This document shows positions 27,195 through 36,502 of a DNA stretch of 64,000 nucleotides, one piece after another (the stretch's first letter is position 1; each line of letters begins with the position of its first letter). This DNA comes from Microvirga sp. KLBC 81 (lineage in GTDB: Bacteria > Pseudomonadota > Alphaproteobacteria > Rhizobiales > Beijerinckiaceae): contig NZ_QDAH01000018.1 of NCBI RefSeq assembly GCF_003075415.1, positions 1 through 64,000 on the forward strand. Direction: 5' to 3'. Both the position numbers and the translations under genes were made by a program. The notes beneath the pieces were generated by a model. It did no database searches and was not told where the DNA came from. It saw nothing but the letters and a program-made list of their open reading frames with translations.

Positions 27195-28796
27195 TCAGCT
27201 ATCCGTCAGGGGAGCGTTGATCGTGCAGACGACCCCTGACCGCGCAAAGGTGATCTCCACCGAGCCGTTCAGCTCCTGTGCCAAGCTGCGCTCTATAAGA
27301 CGGGTGCCGAAGCCCCGGCGCTGCGGCTCGACCACGGACGGGCCGTCCATCTCCTCCCAGACCATCCTGAGGTGCGGCGCGCCTTCCTGGTCCTCAATGG
27401 TCCATTTAATCGCAACGCGTCCGGTCTCATTAGACAAGGCGCCATACTTGACCGCGTTGGTGCCGAGCTCCTGAATCGCCATAGCGATAGCGAGCGCAAT
27501 CCGTGGCGGCAGGCGAATGTCGTTGCCTGAAACTTCGAAGCGGTCGCCTCCGTTTCCCTGGAACGGCTCGACGGCATGAGCAATCACCTCACGTAAATAG
27601 GCCCCGTCCCAGTTCTCGCGGGTGAGAACGTCGTGAGCGCGGGAGAGGGCGAATAGGCGCCCCTCGACTGCATCCCGGGCTTCCATGGTTGTGCTCGCGT
27701 TGCGCAGGCTCTGGGTGACGATGGATTGTACGGTGGTGAGGGTGTTCTTCACCCGATGATTGAGTTCATTGATCAGCAGCTGCTGATGCTCCTCCGCCCT
27801 CTTGCGATCTGTAATATCGAGTGCCACGCCGACCGCACGACCGGGCACGCCATTCTCGATGTCCAGCAACTCCGCCCGCAGCAAAAGCCAGCGCGGCGAG
27901 CTATCGGGCAAAATGATCTCCAGCTCCGTTTCGGCGTAGCGGTCTCCACGGGCCAGGGCTTCCTTCGCCACACGATGTAGGTTCTCCCGCTCGCCTGGAG
28001 CATAGCGGCTCCTGATTTCCTCCGGAGAGGGAGAGGTGTCCGGCGGAAAACCGAGGAGCCGGTTCAGTTCCGGCGAGGACGTAATCGTGTTCGTGGCGGT
28101 GTGTGCCTCCCAGATCGCCATGCGTCCTGCATCGATGGCGAGGCGCAGTCGGGCTTCGCTTGCTGTAAGAGCGGCTTGTGATTCCTTGACGTCCGTGAGG
28201 TCCGAGGCGAGCACATAAAAGCCTGCGACGCTGCCGTCCTCTCGCTGGTCGGGAATGTATTCTGATTTCACGAAGCGAAGGCCACCGGGAAAATGCGCCC
28301 ACCACTCGTGCCCGCTACGCTTGCCGGCGAGAGCCGCCTCGATGAATGGCTTCGCACGGCTATACGGCAGTTCGCCGATCGCATCCCGCAGATGAACTCC
28401 GAACAGGTCTTTTGCTGGTCGGCAAAACCAGGTCTCATAGGCCTTGTTGTTGAACCGATAACGCTGATCAGCATCCACATAGGCGATCAGAGCCGGCAGG
28501 TTGTCGGCGATCTGACGGAGCTTCTTCTCGCTGACGCGCGCTCTGGTTTCGCTCTCCCGCAGCCGCCTCTCACTCGCCTGAAGGGAGGCACGGGAGTCCT
28601 GCAGCGTCTCAATGCGGGATGTGGCGGAGGACATCTCTTGCGCATGCTCACGGCCTTGCGCTTCGTGTCGAAGCGCTGCCGCATGGGACAGCACGCTTTG
28701 GTCACACAGCTTGGCGTGAAGCTCACGGTTGTCCCGCTCCAGTTCCTCGATCCGCTGCAGAAGAGCGTCCGTATTCAGGATTTCAGGCGTGTTCAT
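27195..28796 (-). CDS. PAS-PAS HWE-family sensor histidine kinase
   Basis: This 533-residue cytosolic kinase lacks membrane helices. A coiled coil covers about residues 10-90, and two PAS domains lie near 91-205 and 212-332. The HWE phosphoacceptor is H347 in LNHRVKNTLTT, and the catalytic domain shows IQELGTNAVKYGALS (N-box) and the HWE-type MVWEE motif. Such kinases often signal in the general stress response or light/redox sensing in alphaproteobacteria. No partner response regulator is adjacent, so it is an orphan here. It is convergent with the FtsH-like gene, 7 bases apart. Confidence 0.92.
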   Translation of the reverse strand: MNTPEILNTDALLQRIEELERDNRELHAKLCDQSVLSHAAALRHEAQGREHAQEMSSATSRIETLQDSRASLQASERRLRESETRARVSEKKLRQIADNLPALIAYVDADQRYRFNNKAYETWFCRPAKDLFGVHLRDAIGELPYSRAKPFIEAALAGKRSGHEWWAHFPGGLRFVKSEYIPDQREDGSVAGFYVLASDLTDVKESQAALTASEARLRLAIDAGRMAIWEAHTATNTITSSPELNRLLGFPPDTSPSPEEIRSRYAPGERENLHRVAKEALARGDRYAETELEIILPDSSPRWLLLRAELLDIENGVPGRAVGVALDITDRKRAEEHQQLLINELNHRVKNTLTTVQSIVTQSLRNASTTMEARDAVEGRLFALSRAHDVLTRENWDGAYLREVIAHAVEPFQGNGGDRFEVSGNDIRLPPRIALAIAMAIQELGTNAVKYGALSNETGRVAIKWTIEDQEGAPHLRMVWEEMDGPSVVEPQRRGFGTRLIERSLAQELNGSVEITFARSGVVCTINAPLTDS

Positions 28797-29005
28797 TGGC
28801 TCGTTATGCCTGGGAGCTTGGCTGGGTCCGTTGGAGATAGAGCCCAGTCAACGAGCGACGAGGCCGGAAAGATCAATGCTGATTATTTTCCGAATGAGGC
28901 TCGCTTGAATATCGACGGAGAATTCCTGTCGAAGAAGGCTCGGCCTTGTGGCCGGAGCCGGATTTATTGAATAAGGTACCGGCTCAAAACAGGGGGCATC
29001 GGGTT

Positions 29006-29131
29006 ATGAAGCTTATCCTTCAGGCGGCATTTGTGATCGGCGTCGGGCTTCTGGCGACAGCCTGCGACAAGTGCGGCAACTGGAATATCAACACTCCCAA
29101 GATCTGCCACGGCTCCGGGCCGCAGGGTTAA
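29006..29131 (+). CDS. Small putative lipoprotein, 41 residues
   Basis: This short gene starts MKLILQAAFVIGVGLLATAC, a signal peptide with a lipobox-like LATAC ending at Cys20, although the -3 residue is Ala rather than Leu. Only about 21 mature residues follow, with two more Cys. It was not recognised. A GGGG-rich stretch precedes the ATG, and the gene lies 19 bases before the HAD gene. The size is like entericidin-type lipoproteins, but homology is not shown. Confidence 0.5.
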   Translation: MKLILQAAFVIGVGLLATACDKCGNWNINTPKICHGSGPQG

Positions 29132-29150
29132 AGACGCACGGGAGCAGCCC

Positions 29151-29828
29151 TTGAAGCTAATTCTCTTCGATGTCGACGGCACGCTGGTCGACAGTCAGAA
29201 CATCATTGCGGCCTCCGTCCACGGGGCATACGTCGCCTATGGCATGGAGCCGCCGAGCCGGGAGAAGTCGCTCTCCATCGTCGGCCTGTCTCTCGTCGAG
29301 GCTTTCAAGGTGTTGGCTGGCCCCGATGCACCGGTTGAAGGCATGGCCCAGGCCTACAAGGATGCTTACAATGTCCTGCGCCTCGATCCGGCCAACGATG
29401 CTCCGCTCTTTCCGGGGGCGGGCGAATGCATCGAACGGCTGAAAGACCGTGACGATGTTCTGCTTGGCCTCGCGACCGGCAAGTCCCGCAAGGGCGTGGC
29501 GCAGCTGATCGAGCGGCATGGCTGGAAGGGCGTGTTCTCCACCATCCAGACCGCGGATGATGCGCCCTCGAAGCCTCATCCGGCCATGATCCTGCAGGCG
29601 ATGGAGGAGCTTGGCGCGGTGCAGGAAGAGACGGTGATGATCGGCGATTCCAGCTACGACATGGCCATGGCGCGATCGGCCGGGGTTCTGCCCATCGGCG
29701 TCTCCTGGGGCTTCCAGCCCGTGGACCTGCTGTTGGAAACGGGAGCTCGCCATATCGTCGATTCTTATGCGGAGCTCGACCCCGTACTGCAGGGTTTCCT
29801 GGGCGAGCCCTCGTATCTTCCTGCCTGA
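29151..29828 (+). CDS. HAD-IA phosphatase (phosphoglycolate phosphatase-like)
   Basis: This 225-residue HAD hydrolase has motif I DVDGTLVDS near residue 7, a cap domain, motif II in LGLATGKSRKG, the motif III lysine in PSKPHPAMI and motif IV GDSSYDMAMAR. It is closest to the Gph/PGMB group, with the substrate unproved. The start is TTG at 29151, because GGGAGC lies just upstream and motif I needs this N-terminus. The ATP12 gene follows after 18 bases. Confidence 0.88.
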   Translation: MKLILFDVDGTLVDSQNIIAASVHGAYVAYGMEPPSREKSLSIVGLSLVEAFKVLAGPDAPVEGMAQAYKDAYNVLRLDPANDAPLFPGAGECIERLKDRDDVLLGLATGKSRKGVAQLIERHGWKGVFSTIQTADDAPSKPHPAMILQAMEELGAVQEETVMIGDSSYDMAMARSAGVLPIGVSWGFQPVDLLLETGARHIVDSYAELDPVLQGFLGEPSYLPA

Positions 29829-29846
29829 ACGCCTATCTCTTCTCTC

Positions 29847-30629
29847 ATGACAGATTCACGCGACTGGTTCCCATCACAGGACGAGCCGAACCCGATGCGG
29901 GCGGCTCAGGCCGGCATGAAGCCCACGCTGCCCAAACGCTTCTACAAGGAGGCTGGCGTCGAGGAGACGGATGGCCTGTTTCGCCTCACCCTCGACGGAC
30001 GCGTCGCCAAGACGCCCGGCAAACAGACGTTGGCCGTGCCTTCACGCGCCCTTGCCGAGGCGATGGCCCAGGAATGGGCGGAGCAGGGGGCGGAGGTCGA
30101 TCCGTCCACCATGCCTATCACCCGCATCGTCAACTCTGCAATCGACGGCGTCTCGCCGCGGCATGCGGAGGTGGTGGATGATCTCGTCCGCTACGCGGCC
30201 TCCGATCTCATCTATTACCGGGTGAGCGAGCCTGCCCGGCTCGTCCAGTCGCAGGATACGGCCTGGAATCCCATTCTCGACTGGGCGAGGGATAGCCATG
30301 GGGCGCGCTTTACTCTGGCCGAAGGCGTGATGCATGTAACGCAGCCGGAGGATGCGATTGCCGCTGTGCGCGCGGCGATCGACCGGATTGCTTCGCCTTT
30401 CGCGCTTGCCGCTCTCCACGTGATGACGACGCTCTCCGGCTCGGTGCTGATCGCGCTCGCCCATGCTCACGGCGAGCTCGATGCGGATCAGGCCTGGGCA
30501 GCCGCCCATGTGGACGAACTTTATCAGGAAAGCGTCTGGGGCGAGGATTACGAGGCGGTGGAGCGCCGTCGCAGGCGCGAGGCCGATTTCAGGGCGGCCT
30601 CCGAAGTCTTCCGCCTCGTCGGCCTTTAG
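29847..30629 (+). CDS. ATP12-family F1-ATPase assembly chaperone
   Basis: This 260-residue protein has the ATP12 signatures KRFYKEAGVEE, FRLTLDGRVAKTPGK, EWAEQG and the SVWGEDYEAVERRR C-terminal part. ATP12 chaperones bind the F1 alpha subunit before F1 assembly, and occur in alphaproteobacteria and mitochondria. The gene is in one unit with the HAD phosphatase and ends at a bidirectional terminator. Confidence 0.93.
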   Translation: MTDSRDWFPSQDEPNPMRAAQAGMKPTLPKRFYKEAGVEETDGLFRLTLDGRVAKTPGKQTLAVPSRALAEAMAQEWAEQGAEVDPSTMPITRIVNSAIDGVSPRHAEVVDDLVRYAASDLIYYRVSEPARLVQSQDTAWNPILDWARDSHGARFTLAEGVMHVTQPEDAIAAVRAAIDRIASPFALAALHVMTTLSGSVLIALAHAHGELDADQAWAAAHVDELYQESVWGEDYEAVERRRRREADFRAASEVFRLVGL

Positions 30630-30632
30630 GAA

Positions 30633-30665
30633 AAAGCCGCTGGAGCACGAAGCGCCAGCGGCTTT
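30633..30665. terminator. Bidirectional terminator
   Basis: AAAGCCGCTGG (30633-30643) and its exact complement (30655-30665) form an 11-bp stem. TTTG follows on the plus side and a T-rich flank lies on the minus side, so it can serve the convergent ATP12 and lipoprotein genes. Confidence 0.75.
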
Positions 30666-30682
30666 GTTGCGTCTGGAGGCCT

Positions 30683-31060
30683 TTAAGCGCGCCGGAAGCT
30701 GATGCCGCACTTCTTCTGGATGGAGGCCTGCTCGATGGCCTGCATCTGCCCCTTCAGGTTGGCCAATTCAGCGGTCTTGGCGTTGTCGCCGCCCACGAAG
30801 AAGGCGGCTGGCCAGAAGATGACCACGGCGGCTGTTGTTGCCACGACATCCCTGGTGTGCTGGGAGTCCTGGGCGCCAGACGCCGCGGCGGCAGCGGCGC
30901 TGACCCGCTGGGCTTCGAGGCTCAGTTCGCGGCAGCTATAGCTTGAGTAAGCTGCCGTGGACACGTAAGAGGCGGCCACGTTCTCCGAGCGGCTGGCGCA
31001 GCCAGCGGCTGAGATGGAGAGGGCTGAGGCGATCGCGGCGGCCTTGTAGATAATCTTCAT
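30683..31060 (-). CDS. Putative lipoprotein of unknown function
   Basis: This 125-residue protein has an N-terminal signal with lipobox SAAGC (cysteine near residue 21). A Ser/Ala-rich stretch and a hydrophobic segment (AVVIFWPAAFFVGG) follow. The C-terminus is helical (LANLKGQMQAIEQASIQKKC). The start at 31060 is chosen for the Lys-bearing signal peptide and an AGGAG-type site. No family was recognised; similar small lipoproteins are common in Hyphomicrobiales. Confidence 0.7.
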   Translation of the reverse strand: MKIIYKAAAIASALSISAAGCASRSENVAASYVSTAAYSSYSCRELSLEAQRVSAAAAAASGAQDSQHTRDVVATTAAVVIFWPAAFFVGGDNAKTAELANLKGQMQAIEQASIQKKCGISFRRA

Positions 31061-31220
31061 GATGGGTTCTCCTCTATGAAACGTTATCACGTAATTCTGA
31101 GTAGAACACTGAAGGGAAAATGAAAAGTGCTGCGGAGCACACTCCCATAGTGGGATTTTGGGAGGCTTACGGCTGTGCTAAGCGGGAGCGAACCATTCCT
31201 CCCGGCATTAGGGATCACCC

Positions 31221-32753
31221 ATGAAAGACATTCTCGAACGGCTTGAAGAGCGGCGGGCTCAGGCCCGACTCGGCGGCGGCGAAAAGCGCATCGAGGCGCA
31301 GCATGCCCGAGGCAAGCTCACGGCGCGGGAGCGCATCGAACTCCTGCTCGACAAGGGTTCGTTCGAGGAGTTCGACATGTTCGTCGAGCACCGCTCCAGC
31401 GATTTCGGCATGGAGAAGGTGAAGATCCCGGGCGACGGCGTCGTCACCGGCTGGGGTACTGTGAACGGCCGCACGGTCTTTGTCTTCGCCAAGGACTTCA
31501 CGGTCTTCGGCGGTTCGCTCTCCGAGGCGCACGCCCAGAAGATCACCAAGATCCAGGACATGGCGCTGAAGATGCGCGCTCCCATCGTCGGCCTGTTCGA
31601 TGCGGGCGGCGCGCGTATCCAGGAGGGCGTGGCGGCGCTCGGCGGCTACGGCGAGGTGTTCAAGCGCAATGTGATCGCCTCCGGCGTGATCCCGCAGATC
31701 TCGGTGATCATGGGTCCCTGCGCGGGCGGCGACGTCTATTCGCCCGCCATGACCGATTTCATCTTCATGGTGCGCGACCGCTCCTACATGTTCGTGACTG
31801 GCCCGGACGTGGTGAAGACCGTCACCAACGAGACCGTGACCTCGGAGGAACTCGGCGGCGCGAAGGTTCACACCACCAAGTCCTCGGTGGCCGACGGCGC
31901 TTACGACAACGACGTGGAGGCGCTGCTGCAGGTGCGCCGTCTCATCGATTTCCTGCCCGCCAACAACATGGACGGTGTGCCGGAGATCCCGAGCTTCGAC
32001 GATCCGAACCGTGGGGATGACAGCCTCGACACGCTGATCCCGGACAACCCGAACAAGCCCTACGACATGAAAGAGCTGATCCTGAAGGTCGTGGACGAGG
32101 GCGATTTCTTCGAGATCCAGGAATCCTACGCCAGGAACATCATCACCGGCTTCGGCCGCATCGAGGGCCGCACGGTGGGCTTCGTCGCCAACCAGCCGAT
32201 GGTGCTCGCAGGCGTGCTCGACGCCGATGCGTCCCGCAAGGCTGCGCGCTTCGTGCGCTTCTGTGATGCCTTCAACATCCCGATCGTCACCTTCGAGGAC
32301 GTGCCGGGCTTCCTGCCGGGCACGGCGCAGGAATATGGCGGCCTCATCAAGCACGGCGCGAAGCTACTGTTCGCCTATTCCGAGGCCACCGTGCCGCTGG
32401 TGACGGTGATCACGCGAAAAGCCTTCGGCGGCGCCTATGACGTGATGGCCTCCAAGCATATCGGCGGCGACGTCAATTACGCATGGCCGACCGCTCAGAT
32501 TGCGGTGATGGGCGCTAAGGGCGCGGTGGAAATCATCTTCCGCCAGGATATCGGCGATCAGGAGAAGATCGCCACCCGCACCAAGGAATACGAAGACCGC
32601 TTCATGTCGCCGTTTGTCGCCGCAGAGCGCGGCTACATCGACGAGGTGATCATGCCGCATTCGACAAGGCGGCGGATCGCACGCGCGCTCGCCATGCTCC
32701 GCCACAAGGAAACGGAGCGGCCCTGGAAGAAGCACGACAATATTCCGCTTTGA
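31221..32753 (+). CDS. pccB: Propionyl-CoA carboxylase beta subunit
   Basis: This 510-residue carboxyltransferase moves CO2 from carboxybiotin to propionyl-CoA. The N-terminal half has [20 protein letters not shown] and [19 protein letters not shown]. The C-terminal half has the [12 protein letters not shown] loop and [14 protein letters not shown]. These match PccB rather than AccD or MCC-beta. It works with the biotin-bearing PccA encoded about 3.7 kb downstream on the same strand. The end product, methylmalonyl-CoA, feeds the succinyl-CoA route. Confidence 0.95.
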   Translation: MKDILERLEERRAQARLGGGEKRIEAQHARGKLTARERIELLLDKGSFEEFDMFVEHRSSDFGMEKVKIPGDGVVTGWGTVNGRTVFVFAKDFTVFGGSLSEAHAQKITKIQDMALKMRAPIVGLFDAGGARIQEGVAALGGYGEVFKRNVIASGVIPQISVIMGPCAGGDVYSPAMTDFIFMVRDRSYMFVTGPDVVKTVTNETVTSEELGGAKVHTTKSSVADGAYDNDVEALLQVRRLIDFLPANNMDGVPEIPSFDDPNRGDDSLDTLIPDNPNKPYDMKELILKVVDEGDFFEIQESYARNIITGFGRIEGRTVGFVANQPMVLAGVLDADASRKAARFVRFCDAFNIPIVTFEDVPGFLPGTAQEYGGLIKHGAKLLFAYSEATVPLVTVITRKAFGGAYDVMASKHIGGDVNYAWPTAQIAVMGAKGAVEIIFRQDIGDQEKIATRTKEYEDRFMSPFVAAERGYIDEVIMPHSTRRRIARALAMLRHKETERPWKKHDNIPL

Positions 32754-32849
32754 AGCTTGGAGCCATCCGGCGAAACGGGCCCGGGCGAGTCGACTTCCGC
32801 CGGGGCTTTGCTTTATGAGTGGCTTAGTCAGTGTTCGGATGCCTCACCC

Positions 32850-33947
32850 ATGTCCTGCGACCGCTCCTGGGTCTCCAACGCCATCAAGATCATCGAGGCG
32901 GATTTCAACCGCTCGTCGGATACGCATCTCTTGCGCGTCCCGCTGCCGGCTGTGCCGGGCGTGTTGCTTTATCTGAAGGATGAATCGACCCATCCATCGG
33001 GGAGCCTCAAGCACCGGCTGGCGCGCTCGCTGTTTCTCTACGGATTGTGCAACGGCTGGATCGGGCCGAGCACGACGATTGTCGAGGCATCGAGCGGATC
33101 GACGGCGGTGTCGGAAGCCTATTTCGCGCGGATGCTGGGGCTCCGATTCATGGCGGTGATGCCGCGTTCCACATCGGCTGAAAAGATCGCGCAGATCGCG
33201 TTCTATGGTGGCGAGAGCCATTTCGTGGATTCACCCGCTGAGATGTATGAGGAAAGCGCGCGTTTGGCCCGTGAACTCGGCGGTCATTACATGGACCAGT
33301 TCACTTACGCCGAGCGGGCGACGGACTGGCGCGGCAACAACAACATCGCGGAATCGATCTTCAGCCAGATGGCGCAGGAGGAATATCCGGTGCCGAGCTG
33401 GATCGTGGTGGGTGCGGGCACCGGCGGCACCTCGGCGACGCTCGGGCGCTACATCCGCTATCGCCGCCTGCCGACGAAGCTGTGTCTTGCCGATCCGGAA
33501 GCGTCCGTCTTCCACCGGCATCTCGCCGACCGCAGCGTGTGCAATACCTGCGAGCCGCCCTCCGTGATCGAAGGCATCGGTCGTCCGCGCTGCGAGCCGT
33601 CCTTCGTGCCCGAACTCATCGACCGCGCTTACGCCGCGCCGGATGCGGCGAGTATCGCGGCGGCGCGCGTTCTGTCGCGTCGCATCGGCCGTTCCTGCGG
33701 CGGCTCGACGGGGACAAATCTCTGGGCCGTCGTGCAACTCATCGGCGAGATGATGCAGCGGGGGGAGAAGGGCTCCGTCGTGACGCTTCTGTGCGATTCA
33801 GGTGAACGCTATCGCAGCACGCATTTCAACGATGATTGGCTGAAGGAACGCGGCATCGACATCAAGCCTGCCGAGGAGGCGATGGAGCGCTTCTTCGAGA
33901 CGGGTATTCTAAAAACCGGCCAACAACATCCTCTGCCCTCATCCTGA
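32850..33947 (+). CDS. PLP-dependent cysteine synthase-family enzyme (Cds1-like)
   Basis: This fold-type II PLP enzyme of 365 residues has the Schiff-base lysine segment [11 protein letters not shown] and the [10 protein letters not shown] phosphate loop region. A glycine loop, [15 protein letters not shown], and SGGSTGTN near the end are also present. The pattern [17 protein letters not shown] at the start is that of cysteine desulfhydrase 1-type proteins. The ATG at 32850 is chosen over a TTG at 32757 for family fit, although the ribosome binding site is weak. Its stop codon falls in palindromic repeat copy 2, which also supplies the last codons. It follows pccB closely. Confidence 0.82.
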   Translation: MSCDRSWVSNAIKIIEADFNRSSDTHLLRVPLPAVPGVLLYLKDESTHPSGSLKHRLARSLFLYGLCNGWIGPSTTIVEASSGSTAVSEAYFARMLGLRFMAVMPRSTSAEKIAQIAFYGGESHFVDSPAEMYEESARLARELGGHYMDQFTYAERATDWRGNNNIAESIFSQMAQEEYPVPSWIVVGAGTGGTSATLGRYIRYRRLPTKLCLADPEASVFHRHLADRSVCNTCEPPSVIEGIGRPRCEPSFVPELIDRAYAAPDAASIAAARVLSRRIGRSCGGSTGTNLWAVVQLIGEMMQRGEKGSVVTLLCDSGERYRSTHFNDDWLKERGIDIKPAEEAMERFFETGILKTGQQHPLPSS

Positions 33948-34037
33948 GGAGGTCGCATAGCGGCCGTCTTGAAGGAGGCTCCAGTGCCCTCTGGATCTTC
34001 CTTCGAGACGCAGACCGCGTCTGCTCCTCAGGATGAA
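33937..34037. repeat. Palindromic intergenic repeat, copy 2
   Basis: This copy has the same outer arms as copies 1 and 3, with the right arm slightly worn at its end (GGATGAAG). The inner left arm has one change (CGTCTTGAAGG). The left arm overlaps the end of the upstream coding region, and its CCTCATCCTGA provides the TGA stop at 33945-33947. It lies between convergent genes. Confidence 0.88.
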
Positions 34038-34055
34038 GTGGAGGATTAAAGCGCT

Positions 34056-34673
34056 TTATTTGCCGCTTTCGGCAAACCACTTGAGCAGCAGCTGAAGGTC
34101 CGTCTGCGACAGGCCGTGTCCGGTCGGCAGCGTTTCGTGCTGAACGTCAGCGCCCGATGAAACGAGCACTGCGGCGAGACGCGCTGAATTCTCCATCGGA
34201 ATGATCGGATCCATCTGGCCCGACACCATGAGCACACGCTTGCCGGTGAGGTCCGTTTTCGGAGCATCGCTGAGCGGCACCATGGCGCGCAGCAGCGCTG
34301 CTCCGGCCAGTGCTTCGGGCCGCAGCATCAGCATCGCGGCTGCAATGTTCGCGCCGTTGGAAAAGCCAAGCCCAATCGGAGCCTCAAGGCCATACGCCTC
34401 CCGAGCCTCGGCGACGAAATCCGCCAGCTCGTTGGCACGAAAGCGCACATCTTCCTCGTCGAACACGCCTTCCGCCAGGCGGCGGAAGAAACGTGGCATG
34501 CCGTTCTCCAGGATCTTGCCGCGCGGGGAGAGCAGGGCAGATCCGGGAGAGACCTTGCGGCCCAAGTTGATCAAGTCGTTCTCGTTGCCGCCGGTACCGT
34601 GGAGGAGGAGCAGGGGCGGGAGTCCCTGATCGGTCGCGGGCTCGTAGCGGTGAAGGAAGGAGAGTTCAGTCAT
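34056..34673 (-). CDS. Phospholipase/carboxylesterase-family hydrolase
   Basis: This 205-residue alpha/beta hydrolase belongs to the carboxylesterase/lysophospholipase group. LLLHGTGGNENDL forms the oxyanion-hole region, the nucleophile elbow is GFSNGANIA, the Asp is in SGQMDPIIP, and the His is in LPTGHGLSQ. The start at 34673 is preferred over longer forms because MTELSFLHRYEP matches the family and a GGGAGAAAG-type site is upstream. It is probably co-transcribed with the dioxygenase upstream of it, 51 bases away. Confidence 0.88.
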   Translation of the reverse strand: MTELSFLHRYEPATDQGLPPLLLLHGTGGNENDLINLGRKVSPGSALLSPRGKILENGMPRFFRRLAEGVFDEEDVRFRANELADFVAEAREAYGLEAPIGLGFSNGANIAAAMLMLRPEALAGAALLRAMVPLSDAPKTDLTGKRVLMVSGQMDPIIPMENSARLAAVLVSSGADVQHETLPTGHGLSQTDLQLLLKWFAESGK

Positions 34674-34724
34674 CAGCGTGCTTTCTCCCTCTCCCAACGT
34701 GTGGTCGGGAGAGGGCTGAGGGTT

Positions 34725-35654
34725 TCAAGCCAATTCAGGCAGATGGGCTTCGATCTTCGGACGGCTCGGCTCGAGGAAGGCGGGGAGCTTCAGCTCACTG
34801 CCCAACCGATCCTCCGCTTCGTCCGCTGCAAAGCCGGGGCCGTCCGTGGCGATCTCGAAGAGAATGCCGTTCGGCTCGCGGAAATAGACCGAGCGGAAGT
34901 AGTTACGATCCTTCTGCTCCGTGGTGTGAAGGCCATGCTTTTCTGCAAGCTTCTTCACCATGTCTTCCTGGTCCGCATCGTCCGCCGCGCGGAAAGCCAC
35001 GTGGTGGACCGAGCCTCCGCCCATGCGCCCCGGCAGGAATCCGCCGACGCTGCGGATATCGACCGTGCTGCCGATGGTGGCATCGCTCTTGTAGCGCACG
35101 AGAGAGCCCTCACGCGCCACTTCGCTGAAGCCGAAGACGTCGGTGAGGATCGCGCCCGTCGGCCCGCCGTTCTCGACGAGCAGCGTGACGCCTTCCAAAC
35201 CACGGATCGCATGCTCGGCCGGGATCTCTCCCTCCGTCCAGACACCCTCTTTGCCGGCATCGGCAACGCCCACAAGAGACAGGCTTGTGCCATGCGGGTC
35301 CTTGAAGGTCAGGACGCTCTGGCCGAAGCGCTTCTCCAGCGCGCCGTGCTCGACGCCTTGCTCGATGAAGCGATGAGCCCAATAGCCGAGGGCGCTCTCC
35401 GGCACGCGGAAGGCAGTTTCGGAGGTCGAGCCCACGCCCGTGCGCCCCGGCGCCACATGCTCCCAGGGGAAGAAGGTGAGGATCGAGCCCGGGCTGCCGT
35501 GGCTGTCGCCGAAATAGAAGTGGTAGGTGCCGGGATCGTCGAAGTTCACCGTCTTCTTGACGAGCCGCAGGCCGAGAACCCGGGTGTAGAAATCGAGATT
35601 GCGACGGGCCGGACCCGCAATGGCGGTGACATGATGAATGCCGTGGTGCCGCAT
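34725..35654 (-). CDS. VOC-family ring-cleaving dioxygenase (MhqO-like)
   Basis: This 309-residue protein has two glyoxalase/bleomycin (VOC) modules. The opening GIHHVTAIAGPARRNLDFY, the GDSHGSPGSILTFFPW segment, HHVAFRA and FREPNGILFEIATD match the MhqO/LinE-like hydroquinone dioxygenase branch. Metal ligands are expected at the first His, the HHVAF His and the final Glu of LFEIA. The start at 35654 is set by AAGGAA upstream. The neighbouring esterase recalls mhq-type quinone-resistance gene pairs, which is inference. Confidence 0.88.
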   Translation of the reverse strand: MRHHGIHHVTAIAGPARRNLDFYTRVLGLRLVKKTVNFDDPGTYHFYFGDSHGSPGSILTFFPWEHVAPGRTGVGSTSETAFRVPESALGYWAHRFIEQGVEHGALEKRFGQSVLTFKDPHGTSLSLVGVADAGKEGVWTEGEIPAEHAIRGLEGVTLLVENGGPTGAILTDVFGFSEVAREGSLVRYKSDATIGSTVDIRSVGGFLPGRMGGGSVHHVAFRAADDADQEDMVKKLAEKHGLHTTEQKDRNYFRSVYFREPNGILFEIATDGPGFAADEAEDRLGSELKLPAFLEPSRPKIEAHLPELA

Positions 35655-35970
35655 GGCTGTGTTCCTTAACGGAGGGCGCGACGATCGCGCCGCATGCCTG
35701 CGACATAAGTACCACCGCTGTTGGAAGAAGTGCGGAAAGGGCAACCTTGCGGGATTGCAAGGGTGAGGGACTCCCCCACCGAAAGCCGCGCCGTCGCTGG
35801 AGAATTCCAGGCAGCAAGATTCCGGCAACCAAAGAGTCTCAACAAGGCTTAACCTCAACAACGATTCAGAATTGCGCGTTAACGGTTTGAGGCTGCTGCT
35901 CGTGTGACAGTCATCCCCACACAAGAGATCAACCGGCTGGTGCAAGCAAAAGCCGGGGGGAGACATAGGG
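35655..35970. other. Divergent intergenic region
   Basis: This stretch of 316 bases lies between the minus-strand dioxygenase and the plus-strand 35971 gene, and so must hold promoters for both. A GGGGGGAGA ribosome binding site precedes the 35971 ATG. No protein-coding candidate, RNA gene or clear promoter match was seen. Confidence 0.4.
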
Positions 35971-36384
35971 ATGTTGAAGAACAGTCTTCGCGATTTCATC
36001 GACTGCGCAGCAGAGCGTAACTTTATATCGGATAATGACGTGAAGAAGCTCACGGGCGAGATTCTGGTCGAGGGCATCGCCAGCCGCCTGGAGGTGGAGT
36101 CACTTCTGGCGCTCGACCGAATGATCGAGGCCGAGGAGAGCTGGGGCACGGCGTTGACCAAGCTCGTCGTCAATTTCGTCGTCTGGAAGCGGGCGCCGCA
36201 TGGGGTCGTGAGCAATGACGATGCCCTGTGGCTGGCGACCGTGCTGGAGGTCAGCGGCCCGAGCCGCAACGCCATGAACATCGCCTATGCCATCCTGGAC
36301 GAGGCGGGGTATGTGGATGTGGCGCTTCTCGACTTCATCATGCGCGGACGTCAGCAGGCACGGCTCAGCCTCGTGGCTGCCTAG
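35971..36384 (+). CDS. Conserved hypothetical protein
   Basis: This 137-residue protein was not recognised. It is soluble, mostly helical and slightly acidic, with no signal peptide and no membrane segment. The ATG follows a strong GGGGGGAGA site. It sits upstream of pccA and downstream of a divergent dioxygenase. The repeated EXXLALDRMIEAEESWGTALTKL pattern suggests a helical bundle, but no function can be given. Confidence 0.7.
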   Translation: MLKNSLRDFIDCAAERNFISDNDVKKLTGEILVEGIASRLEVESLLALDRMIEAEESWGTALTKLVVNFVVWKRAPHGVVSNDDALWLATVLEVSGPSRNAMNIAYAILDEAGYVDVALLDFIMRGRQQARLSLVAA

Positions 36385-36502
36385 AGAGGCATCCACCGTC
36401 GATCTAACCTAAATGCTATAGCTGGCCCCGCTTCCCGAATGCGCCGATGTGCAGTAACGGAGGTGGGGCTAAGTTCTTTTGTGGGTGGAGCGTTCGAGGT
36501 TC

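Noticed and set aside
34599-35669. A 356-codon plus-strand open frame opposite the VOC dioxygenase
   Set aside because: The opposite strand encodes a complete two-module dioxygenase with a good ribosome binding site.
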